Part shown: in pieces, positions 37,400-47,373 of the stretch | How positions within the stretch are numbered: position 1 is the first letter of the stretch | Layout: every line of letters begins with the position of its first letter | Source: Plectrocnemia conspersa | Lineage: Eukaryota > Arthropoda > Insecta > Trichoptera > Polycentropodidae | Assembly (NCBI GenBank): GCA_009617715.1 | Contig: VTFK01000164.1 | Span: forward strand, 372,001 to 436,000 | Length of the DNA: 64,000 bases | Reading direction: 5' to 3' | Made by a program: the position numbers and the translations under genes | The notes under the pieces: generated by a model | Seen by the model: only the letters and a program-made list of their open reading frames with translations | The model's database searches: none | What the model was told of the DNA's origin: nothing

Positions 37400-39060
37400 T
37401 ATTAACTTGGATCACAGTAATGAGTTATTTAGCAAAAAGAGGTACACATTCAATGGGAATAGTGGGGCGAAATATAATTATTTTATGTAAATTTCCTACA
37501 GAATCTGAAGCCAGCATGTTAGAGAGAAGAATATCGAGTGAATTTGAAGGAATACATCTCACTTATGTATATTAAAAAGACAATAAAATGGTGATATTCT
37601 TGTCATCACTTATAGGTACAGAACCACTTGACGAAGAAAAAAATAAAAAATTGAATACCATCTAGTAAAATAACATAATAAAGTAGATTTGCTTGACATC
37701 ATAATATGACGATACAGAATAACGATAAGGATCAGAAAATGGTATACGAGGCTGTTCTATCATACATTAGTTACATCGAATATGCAATACAGATGTTTTG
37801 ACAATGAAATTGGTTGATTTTCGGATTAACTTAACGTACGCACTAGCGTACGTTATGCAATATAAAAATATCAACATCAGCAAAACGAGGAAGATTTTCA
37901 ACTATCCAACGTATGATTGATATCAAAAGAATAAAACCATATGTGGCACCATTACTTACCCAAGATAATAAAAAAAATCATCTTCAAACTTGAAATGAAA
38001 CAAATTTCCTAATTGCAAAGCCTAAGCAAACGTATATAAAAAATGTAATACAGCATTGTTTCAATAAGGACAAAATCTGCTTCAAAAAATTCCATACAAT
38101 GCAATAAAATTTAATTAAAAAAATAATCTTATTATGCACAAGTCATTCGCTAACAATGTAATATAATCAAGATCAAAACAATAACAAAATTGCGACAATA
38201 AATAGCCAGTGATTCTAAACTGAAAACTGTTTAATAACATAATGTATATATCGACGCATCAATGATTTTCTATTAATATATTGGTGTTTATAATAGTAAA
38301 CAAATAGAAGAGCTCCGCGATATCGTAGAGTATTTATAGCCCTGTAGACCAATATGAAGAAAAAATAATCGCTCAGGAAACTGAATGGATAGTAGAGAAA
38401 AATAAAAATATAAAACTATCAGAAACACATGAAAAAATGTAAGAATTGTGACATGGAACACTAACGGTTTACTGAACAGAAGGGAAGAACTACAAACTTT
38501 TTAGATATCCAAAAAAAATTATATATCACTCATTTCAGAGACACATTTTCAAATCAATCTATATAATATATTATACATTACATCCGCAAAATGAAGTAAG
38601 AGGAAGTAGTGCTATCACAATCAAACAGTATTGACCATTATGAAGAACAGCAAATACAAACGGACGAAATTTGATTAACAACAAAATATACTAATTGGAG
38701 CTGTATATTGCCCGCTAATGCGCAATTAAAAAAAATTTGAACCTTCTAAAGCATCTTAATGAAAGATACATAGGAATTTTAATGCCAAACATAGACTGGG
38801 AATCAAGATTAACTATTACAAAAGCAAAGAACTTAGAAATGCAATAAGGTAATTAAATAGTAAGTTCTGAACATTCAGCAGTGATTTTGATATTAAGTGA
38901 AGGAATAATTAAGAACGAAATTACACCAACTAAACGACAGAATATGAAAGCTGAGCATAACTGAAAAACAACATTAAGTTGAACGTAAAATTAAAACCAA
39001 AACCTGAACACTAATTTAAGGACATACAAAATGCAGCTTGGAACAATATTAAAGAACTCA
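37400..39060 (+). mobile_element. Jockey-like LINE relic (endonuclease region)
   Basis: From 38440 the plus strand translates, with many stops, to the start of a non-LTR retrotransposon ORF2 endonuclease: RIVTWNTNGLLNRREELQTF, then a HFRDTF segment in place of SETHF, YEEQQIQTDEI, YCP/A.AQLKK, NIDWESRLTITKAKN, and SEHSAVILILSEGIIKNE, ending near AAWNNIKEL-type sequence at 39050. The upstream part to about 37400 has gag-like fragments (IAKPKQTYIKNVIQ) but is much less clear. Reverse transcriptase is absent. It is an old copy with numerous point stops. Confidence 0.7.
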
Positions 39061-40200
39061 CTAGGGCTTCCGATCTGGGTAGAACCAGAACCTGCATGTT
39101 TTTGAACAAACCGAAATCCCTGTTATTTTTAACGGGTACCCGGTCATTTGAATTTCTCCATATGAAATATATATCTCGCACAATTTTTCAAAATCCAAAA
39201 TTATCGGGATATTCTTATTTCACAAAACCCATTTAGAGATTAATCAAATGATATTCAGTGCTTCCAAAAAGTCCACAGAATTCATAGCTGCATTCAGACC
39301 AGGTAGTGATAGCCGTGTATCGAAAAGGGACAGGGAGTCCCTATTTAAGTCTGAACGTATTGTTTCACAATGTAAGTTTTATGACGATTTTAAGCGAACC
39401 CATTTCGTTTCGGCATCTTCAGGTTAACAAAAACATCTAAATGCGAGTATTTGTTTACTGGATTAATTTAACAATGGGTCAAGGGTTCAACAACGGCATA
39501 CAATTCTGCGAGCTTTTGCTTGTAATTTAGAATTTGATTAGGAAATTAATATCTATTATTGTTTTATAAGTAACAAAAAATATTTATTCTTCACTTTTGC
39601 AAACATGATGAGCAAATTCTGCACATACAATTAAGTGGTTCATAAATAGAAGATTATAAAATTTGATGATGCTTTCAAGTTTATGATCCAGGAGAGTTGA
39701 CAATGATCGGCACTTGGTAAAGTTTCTGTTAATTCTTTGACTCATAGTAGAAACACATTTTTGTTGTTTCGATTAGATTAAAATGTAAGTCTGTAAAAAC
39801 TAAGCCTGGATAATAAAAGTAAGCGAGGAGAAAAAAAAATTTGGTTCAGTTTGGGTTTCAAAGTTTACATTTAATGCTCGTTCAGGTGCATCGCATTACT
39901 GATTTAATAGAGAAGAAAAAGATTATTTAGAATTAAGAGAAAGAGCGAATACTAGTGAAAAACTTGAACCAGCCGCGGAAAGCAAAAAATGTAAAATAAA
40001 GTTGAACGAATTAAAATGAACATATAAAAAAGGTAAACTTGAAATAAAATATAAAGCTCTAAACTATCAATTTACAATAAAATCCTGAAAAGTAATTACA
40101 AAACGAAGCTCCTTTGCATAAAGTGAATTTCGAATGAACATTTTATAAACGAATACATCAGGGGATGCGTGTGTGTATACAAGAAACGAGTTGGTATATC
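39061..40200. other. Intergenic repeat-like sequence before RAD23
   Basis: I see no gene. The block at 39061-39420 is locally GC-richer, with paired motifs (ACCAGGTAGTGATAGCC; GACAGGGAGTCCC) that suggest a transposon remnant, but no ends or coding motifs could be assigned. Confidence 0.35.
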
Positions 40201-40206
40201 AGATAT

Positions 40207-40212
40207 TTTATT
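40207..40212 (-). terminator. Candidate RAD23 polyadenylation signal
   Basis: AATAAA on the minus strand, about 170 bp beyond the RAD23 stop codon. Position is plausible for the 3' UTR; no cleavage site was identified. Confidence 0.35.
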
Positions 40213-40380
40213 TCCAATTAAAATTGTTTGTGATAAAAATATGAAATTACGCCAATTTTGTTTGGAAGCGTGTCACTTTGACTTTACATACGGGAACGAA
40301 TAAATACGTAAACGAGAGAAAAGCTGACGCGCACGTATATATATATATTTGTATATGTATGTACACGGGATGCTTTAGGG

Positions 40381-41349
40381 CTAGTCGTCAAAGTTCTGAG
40401 AGAGCAGAAAGTTAGCGGCTAGGTTTTCGTTCTTCTCGCAGGCGAAGTACGCCTGGACGACCATGTGTTCGGGGAAGCCCAGCGCTTTCAGGCGGTCTAT
40501 CGCTTCCTTGTCTTCGGTGGAGATTTGCAGCGCGGGCGCGTGAGACGGGGCCTCGGGGGAGGCGGGCGCGACGGCGGCTGGCGCCGATCCCGCCGCCGGC
40601 TCGTTGAGCATCCGCACGAAGGCGGCCTGGTGCTGCGATATGGCCTGCAACAGCGCCGGATTCGTCTGGCCGATCTGCTGCAGGATCGAGTTGAGGAGGG
40701 AGGGGTCCTGCTGAATGACGTTGCGCATCTGCTGGAACTGGGGCTGGTCGCGCAGGAACGCCAGCGGCTCGTCGTCCGTCGGCGCCTCGCGCTCGCCCTC
40801 CGCCCGGTCGAACGCCAAGTCTTCGGGGATGCCCGTGATCAGGTACTCGACCGCCCGCTCCTGGTTGTCGAAGGACGCGCGCAGCGCCTGCTCCACTCGA
40901 GTCCGCGCGTACCCCATGTCCATGATGCTGCGCACGAGCCGCTCGCGCTCGCCGTCCGCCTCGACTTCGACGGCGGGCGTAGCGGGGGCGGGGGCGGGGC
41001 GGGCGCAGGGTCGGCGTCGGGGGCTGGGCGGGAGCGGCGGTCGGTCGGTTGCCGGGCGACCGCCGAAGTCTCGCCGCCGCCGCCGCCGCCGCCGCCACCG
41101 TCGCCGTCGTCGCGTCGCCCTTCGGCTTCGTCACCATCACCACGATGAACTTCTTCTCGTCGATGTCGTAGCTGTCGACGGGGTTGTCGTCGGTGAGGAT
41201 CTTGCCGGCGTAGATGAGCCGCTGGTTGTCGGCGGGGTACCTTTGCCCTTCTCGGTCTCGATCTTGCGCTTGAGCGCCCTCACCGTTTCGGCGCCGTCGA
41301 TCTCGATCTGGAAGGTCTGCTGCTGCAGGTTCTTGAACGTGATGAGCAT
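40381..41349 (-). CDS. Rad23: UV excision repair protein RAD23, frame broken twice
   Basis: RAD23 is a ubiquitin shuttle that stabilises XPC in nucleotide-excision repair and carries ubiquitylated substrates to the proteasome. From ATG 41349 a ubiquitin-like domain starts ([32 protein letters not shown]). At about 41240 the frame slips by one base and the domain continues ([33 protein letters not shown]). A Pro/Ala linker follows. A second slip lies in a C/G-run tract at about 40980-41020. The rest is intact: UBA1 ([19 protein letters not shown]), XPC-binding domain ([20 protein letters not shown]) and UBA2 ([19 protein letters not shown]), ending SQNFDD. No intron is visible, and the region is far more GC-rich than its surroundings. 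Either two assembly indels in a hard-to-sequence gene or a retrocopy/pseudogene. The conserved domains argue for a functional gene. Confidence 0.85.
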
Positions 41350-41639
41350 CTCGGCGGTGCGGCTAAGGCGCGAGGCCTCCGACTTGGACTCTGACTCGAC
41401 AGAACCGCCGCGACATAACCTCGAGCAGAGGCGGCGCGCCGACGACGACCGAGGACGCGCTGACGAGCGCCGCGCCTTTTCGCCCCGGCCTAAATTAATC
41501 GACAACAAACAAATTCTCTCCATAAAATATAATAAAACTACTTTGTATGAATCGACTTTTATTATACAGCGCTGACGTTCATATTCCAATATTGTAACGT
41601 CTAACTTTATGCAGTACCTGGCCATATTATTAAACCCAA

Positions 41640-41924
41640 TTCAAATTTTATATTATTTTTAAGACAGAAACTTGTTTTTTGCTTATTTTTAATAGCATCA
41701 CTTATTGAAAAAACTAAATAAAATTTGGTATATCTTCCTTTTGATTTATTAAGTGCTTCAATTCGCCTAGGCATGCTTTCTATACGCTTTTTAATTGTTT
41801 CTTGAAAGCTCCAATTATGACTCCATTCATAAATCACCTGTACACGGGTTGTCAAGAAAATGGGGTTGAAGATCAATGAAACAAAAACAAAATATTCTGA
41901 AAATGTCAAAATGAACGAGTACAT
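41640..41924 (-). pseudogene. Tc1-like transposase C-terminal relic
   Basis: The minus-strand frame contains SFQETIKKRIESMPRRIEALNKSKGRYTKF, matching the end of Tc1-family transposases (W..I....I.NL..SMPRR....I...G..TKY). Upstream residues in the same frame are not transposase-like, and no inverted ends were found, so only the 3' coding end survives. It lies between RAD23 and LANCL. Confidence 0.6.
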
Positions 41925-41934
41925 TTTTGAGTGT

Positions 41935-42215
41935 GTTAACAGCTACAAACGATGTGAGCAAGGAGATCAAGAGACGAGCAGTGTCAGCAAATAAATACTA
42001 TTTCAGCCTAATAAAACAAATCAAATCGCGGACATTATCTCGTCGTACAAAAATATTGCTCTACAAAATGCGAATCTGACCAGTTCTGACGTATAGTTCA
42101 GAGACGTATAGTTATATACGAGAACTCTATCGGGAGCTCTACAACCTCTTACAAGAAGAGAATGTCTCCACCTTCATCAGAGTTGGAAGACTTGAGAAAG
42201 AAAGTTAGAAGAGAA
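41935..42215 (+). pseudogene. LINE reverse-transcriptase C-terminal relic
   Basis: The plus strand reads NDVSKEIKRRAVSANKYYFS, then LIKQIKSRTLSRRTKILLYK, PVLTYSSETY and RELYNLLQEENVSTFIRVGR, a well-known pattern from the end of insect non-LTR reverse transcriptases (NDVS.EIK.RI..AN..Y..L...L.SR.LSR.TK..LYK..I.PVLTYGSE). One stop interrupts it. It ends about 180 bp upstream of the LANCL start codon, so it may lie in or near that promoter. Confidence 0.75.
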
Positions 42216-42397
42216 CTATGATTATAACCGGTGAACGTTCTGTTTATATAAAGTTTAAAAAATGGGACAGTGAACGGGGAAATAGGATAAGGTAAAAGTG
42301 TACGCTTTTTTGGCTATGGCCGAATATTTTGGCGTTACTACCGAACGTCGATCGACTGGCCGGTGTTGTGCCGGTGTTGTGCCGGTGACGTTCGAAG

Positions 42398-45300
42398 ATG
42401 GGTTCCCGACATTTCGCCAACAAATTCAGAAACTATAACGAATCCATAGCCAAAAACTACCTCGACGATTCGCTAAGCGGTGTTAGAAATATGAATAGAA
42501 AATTGATTAATAAATAATAGTAATTTGAATGAGTATTTTTTCAATTTTGAATCGACAGCTATCCGAGACTTTCTCGAACAAAATAATCGCATACGAATCC
42601 GCTAAATTTGGAAAACTCACGACCGATTACGCGGGCGAGATATTTTCCAGCAGTTGCGTTTTCACCGGATCGGCTGGAATAGCTTATTTGTTTTATCTCA
42701 ACAGCAAAGTTGACTCAAATAAGAACATCAGCTCTCTGCTCGTGAGTCAGTCGAATTGGAATCGAATAAGCAACGACGTCGACGACAATAATCGGACGAT
42801 TCGTTCCAGGAAGCCGTCAAATATGTTCAGATAAAGAATAGCCGAAATCCTCGCGTCACTTTTCTGTGCGGAGAAGCCGGACCTCTAGCTTTGGGATTAG
42901 CGATCGGAGATCGTCTCGGAAGCAATCGACCGCCGCAGTTGCAGGAACCTGCAGCTCTAGCCCAAAGGTAATTTTGTATTTAAACTATCCGGCGGATTTA
43001 AATATAAAATAGTGGATATTCAGACTAGAATCTCTGTGGGCCGTCGCACAGTTGAGCACCACCCCGGACGAGTTGCTCTATGGACGAACCGGCTATTTAT
43101 ACTCGCTATTATTCGTCAACAAAGAGACTGGAAAGAAATACATATCGCCTCTGTTGATAACGCAGGTATTCACTCCATTTTTAGCTAATGCTTTTAGTAT
43201 AGATTAAATAAATAATTGCATATTTCAGGTAATAGAAGCGATTTTAGCGTCAGGTCATCAGTTAGCCAGTCAGCCGGGAATGGATTGGGAAACCCCGTTG
43301 TTGTTCGAGTGGCACGAGTCCTTTTATTTAGGAGCGGCTCACGGAACGGTCGGAATCATTTATATGCTGTTACAAGTGAGTTGCTAAAGTCAATATTGTA
43401 AGATGAAATTTCTCTTCTTCATTGCTGGATGTATCAATTTTTCATTTCGGTAAATCACATTTTTGCCACGTATCTTTACAAGGAGAATGAACGATAAAGT
43501 TTAACTCCTTACTTAATCCGATCTTGTGTAGTGGCTTTCGTTTGCTGGGAAACTTAAATAGTAATTTTATCCTTGCCGGTTTTCCCAGATGATCATTCAG
43601 AGCCCGAGATAATCGTCCAGCAGAAATGTCGAAAGTATCTAAAAATAATTCTTACAAACGGCAACTTTTGAATTTAGTCTTTGTTCATGGTCTGTACATT
43701 TTAAAAATAAATTTTCTTTCTTCATATTCAAAGAGATCCAAACATTTTTTTGAGCAGAAGCAATTCTTATTTTTAAATCTTTAGCTTTAACAATTTTGCT
43801 TTTTTTTTTGTAGTGTATTCTTTGCCGTTATTTATCTTCAACTTTCTGGCATTTTGTGTATAGTTATGTTCATTTCTTGTTTTCTTTCTTTTTTTCATTT
43901 TCATTTCATAAAAAATGCTTACAAAGAAATCCTCGCGAGATTCATCTGAAGACGACAACTGTCTTACTCGTTTCCATTTTTTTGGCATGTTATTTAAATT
44001 TAGCGGTGGTCGTATGTCTATAAATCACATAAAAAATAAGTTTTATAATATAAACACGCGATTCACTATCTGATGACATAATGGAAAATCGAATTCAGGT
44101 TTACAAGTACAACTGAGGTAAAAACAACGATACAAGCGCTGCGTCACAGAAGCTGACACGCGGCAAACTGACTTAGTCTACTATCAAAATAAACATTAGC
44201 GGAATACCGTTGAACATTGTAACAATACGCTGCATATAACACTTGAAATTTTTCACAATCTTAAATTTTGCATATTAATTTAAAACAGTGTGATAATTAA
44301 TTAACTCATTTTTTTCATTTAAAAAGTGTTTTGTGAGTGATCGATTTGTGACCAATTGTAATGCCTCTAAAACATCTCGATAACGATAATGATAGTGAAC
44401 TGCCTACATGCGAATGACAGATCGACCATCTTCAGCGTAACAACAATAACACTATTGCAAACTGAAAAAATGATTTTGCCCATCTGTCTTCTTACCATTC
44501 TTACCATTTAATGTAAATCACGACCAATTAATATTAATTCTGACCCGAAAAATAATAGTCGAATTTTATTAAAAATTGGTACCGAAAAAAAATGTTTTTT
44601 TTACAAATTAAATAAACAAATAAAATAGCTATAATTTTTGAAAGATTGCGTTTTTTTTAATAAATAAATTAAAGCAAAAATTATTTTTTTTTCACTGGAA
44701 AGATAATATTAGATCAAAAATTGCTTAACTCTAATGCAAATGGCTTTTTTCTTTACAGTATTACAAAATTACTTCATGTTTAGTAAAATAAATATATAAA
44801 TGAGCAATAGATAGTAATCTATTTAGATTTGTATTTTTAAGTAATTCCAATAATAATTTATAGTCATATTCTATCTACTATCATAATATTTAAGTTAATA
44901 TTAAAGCTCGTATCATCTATGTACATACCAAAGTCACAATGAGATCATATATAATAAATATAAGATTAATTATATTTAGCTTTGTCTCTATGAATCGTAA
45001 ATAATTATTTCACTCCTTACTTATTAAACTTGAAAATTATTTCTTATTCAGGCTAGAGAATACCTCAAACGGGAACAGTTCGAAGAATACATCCAACCGA
45101 CTTTAGAATGGCTCTTGTCTTTATGTTACGAAGGCGGCAATTTGCCCTCGTCCATAGGAAGCAGCTCGGATCGACTCGTTCAGTGGTGTCACGGAGCGCC
45201 CGGATTTGTCCAACTGTGCTGCTTAGCTTATCAAGTATAAAGCGGACTATATCGTCTAATGATAATTCATACTTATACTAAAGATAATGGAATTTTATAG

Positions 45301-45693
45301 ATAATGGAAGACAAGAAGTATTTGGACGCCGCCCTGAAATGTGGAGAAGTCGTTTGGGTTCGAGGACTATGCACTAAAGGATACAGCATTTGTCACGGGG
45401 TAGCCGGAAACGCTTACACGTTCCTTCAACTTTATCAAATTACAAAAGTATGGATTGATTTATTTTGTGTTTTGTTTGTTCGTATGATATGATATCGACG
45501 GTTGTTTCAGGATCCTGTGCATCTCTATAGAGCGTGTTGTTTCGCCGATTATTGCATGGAAGAAAAATCTGGCACCGAACAACACAAACCTGACGCTCCA
45601 GCGTCTTTGTTCGAAGGGCTAGCCGGAAGGTTGTTTTTGATGGCGGATATAAAGAATCCTAAGACGGCTAAATTTCCAGGATATACTTTATAA
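42398..45693 (+). CDS. LANCL: LanC-like protein (LANCL)
   Basis: LanC-like proteins are zinc enzymes that add glutathione to dehydroamino acids in proteins. Eight exons join in frame: 42398-42481, 42559-42741, 42810-42967, 43024-43165, 43229-43375, 45052-45234, 45301-45447, 45511-45693, giving 408 residues (human LANCL1 is 399). The start ATG opens MGSRHFANKFRNYNESIAKN, matching the family N-terminus. The zinc ligands are all present: Cys284 in QWCHGAPG, and Cys330 and His331 in SICHGVAGNAY. GAAHGTVGI, TFLCGEAGPLAL and LLYGRTGYLYSLLFVN are family signatures, and the end is KFPGYTL. Intron 2 is only 68 bp and starts GTGAGT. Intron 5 (1.68 kb) carries transposon debris. Which paralogue (1, 2 or 3) is not decided; insects often have one or two. 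Confidence 0.95.
43640..43988 (-). pseudogene. Transposon-associated protein fragment in LANCL intron 5
   Basis: A 71-codon minus-strand frame starts MPKKWKRVRQLSSSDESRED and contains NARKLKINNGKEYTTKKK, a pattern seen in repetitive insect transposon-associated proteins with an RK...GKEY..KKGK N-terminal motif. Further downstream on the same strand, past stops, a DTFDISAGRLSRAL stretch continues it. No element ends were recognised. Confidence 0.4.
44390..44600. repeat. Dispersed repeat, copy 2 (LANCL intron 5)
   Basis: Matches 20870-21020: ATGCGAATGACAGATCGACC, then AAAAATGATTTTGCCCATCTG, and a following AATTCTGACCCGAAAAATAAT that parallels TTCTTATCTGAAAAATACGAG. Same orientation as copy 1. 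Function and class are unknown. Confidence 0.5.
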
Positions 45694-46142
45694 TCGCGTT
45701 ATTATATCATCGGTAGTTCTAGAAGTTTACTTCTTAAACTGTTATTAAAGTTTTAATTTTTATCTTATGAAACTATGTATATAAATATATTTTACAATAT
45801 AATAATCTCAATAATATGTAGTTTTAATTATTAAAGTATTAGAATCAAAATTGGTTTCTGAGAATATGCATCAGTTATTTGGCTGTCTGAAACGAGTTGG
45901 TAACAAAATACAGATTACTGTCTGATTATTTCCGCTGGAAGTATATAAAAGCGCAAATTAGTGTTTTTGTATGAATCAATCGAATTATAAATTCAATGTA
46001 ATTCTGTTTATCTAGTCAGAAACCATGCACTTTTAAATTTTATAATTATTTAAAATAAAAGATAATTTTATTGGTTGAATATAATTGAATGTGTAGGGAA
46101 CAGCATAAATAAGTTAATGACATCAAAAAATATATATATATA

Positions 46143-47112
46143 CAGTCGACCCCCCATATAGCGTAGAGATTGGGAATTCGTTATAGGAATACTACGCTAT
46201 AGGGGACTAGAAACCCATACAAAATTTGAGGTTAGGTTCTTTCAACTGTATTTTGTGAATTTAACGAAATCAGCAAATCAAACTTTTTTCAATTTTGTAT
46301 GTATCAAATAACCGTGTATTTCGTTTGTAAACAAAAGCATGTGCCCTATGTTCTTATTGCGACAAGCGCGCAAAGAATGTTCTTGATTTTGCGAGTGCCA
46401 GGGGAGTCAAACGCAACAGTATTTTAAATGCGTAAGCCTACAATGAATAAATAATAAAAAATAAATATAAATAATCAAACATTTTCTGCAGTATGTTTTA
46501 TCTTAGGATATTAAAAAAAATTATAATAAGAAAAACAATTATGGTAGAAAAAGTTAAACATCTTAAATCGTGTAATTATGCATTTAATTACTGTCAGTGT
46601 CATTTAATATCATGTTCCATCGAGACCTTTTTAATACCTTAATTTCATCATCACTTTCATTAAATTATTATATTTACAAGGGTTTTGCATTTAAATTTTG
46701 AAATAAAAAATTAGCTAAGTTTGGAAAGATTACATATGATGTTAAACGCACTAAAATTTGAATGTTGAATATAATGTGTCATATATCATATATTTAGATA
46801 TATTTTATGATTCATTAATACTTTCTTAGATTTGTAATAGACATGAATTACATAATTGAATACTATTATTATAAAAAATTAGAATGGTTGAAAACCCCTG
46901 AAAAGTGTATACATAATGCATTAAAAAACTTATACATTGATTTTATTGATCATAACTTTTCCATAGCCATATAAAAACAAATATTTTTTTACTTTGTTGC
47001 GATGAAAATCCCTGGAATTTCATAGTGTGGCGGCATTTCGCCTGTCACAGAATACGTCTAGCGAAGTCAAGGGACAAACAGTTACTACTAAGCTATATAG
47101 GGGTGTTTACAG
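46143..47112. mobile_element. Tigger-like non-autonomous element
   Basis: A 970-bp element with imperfect inverted ends: CAGTCGACCCCCCATATAGC on the left and CTATATAGGGGTGTTTACAG on the right. It is flanked by TA (46141-46142, 47113-47114). A subterminal palindromic pair (GCGTAGAGATTGGG... and ACTACGCTATAGGGG) lies inside the left end. The CAGT...CCCCC(A/T)TATAGCG end with TA target is pogo/Tigger-like. The interior is AT-rich without transposase. It sits between LANCL and DHX36. Confidence 0.65.
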
Positions 47113-47373
47113 TATATTACATACTTTTTGTTGATTTTTCAACAGATACAATACTAGAAATGGTTAAACTCTATTAGATGGTTTTGGATTAGAAAGAAGT
47201 TGCTAATAAATCTTGTAAGATTTTTGAGTATATTTATTAATTATTTTGATAATTCACATCAATATTGAATATTGTAGTTATTATAAATATGTATCAATTA
47301 ATTTTAAATAAATAAATAACCTAATAAAAATATAAAAGGTACATAAAAATAATCACAATTTAAAATATCACAT

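Noticed and set aside
40465..41575. Long plus-strand frames opposite RAD23
   Set aside because: High GC content removes stop codons on both strands; the plus-strand products are Arg/Ser-rich without any domain, while the minus strand encodes UBL, UBA and XPC-binding domains.
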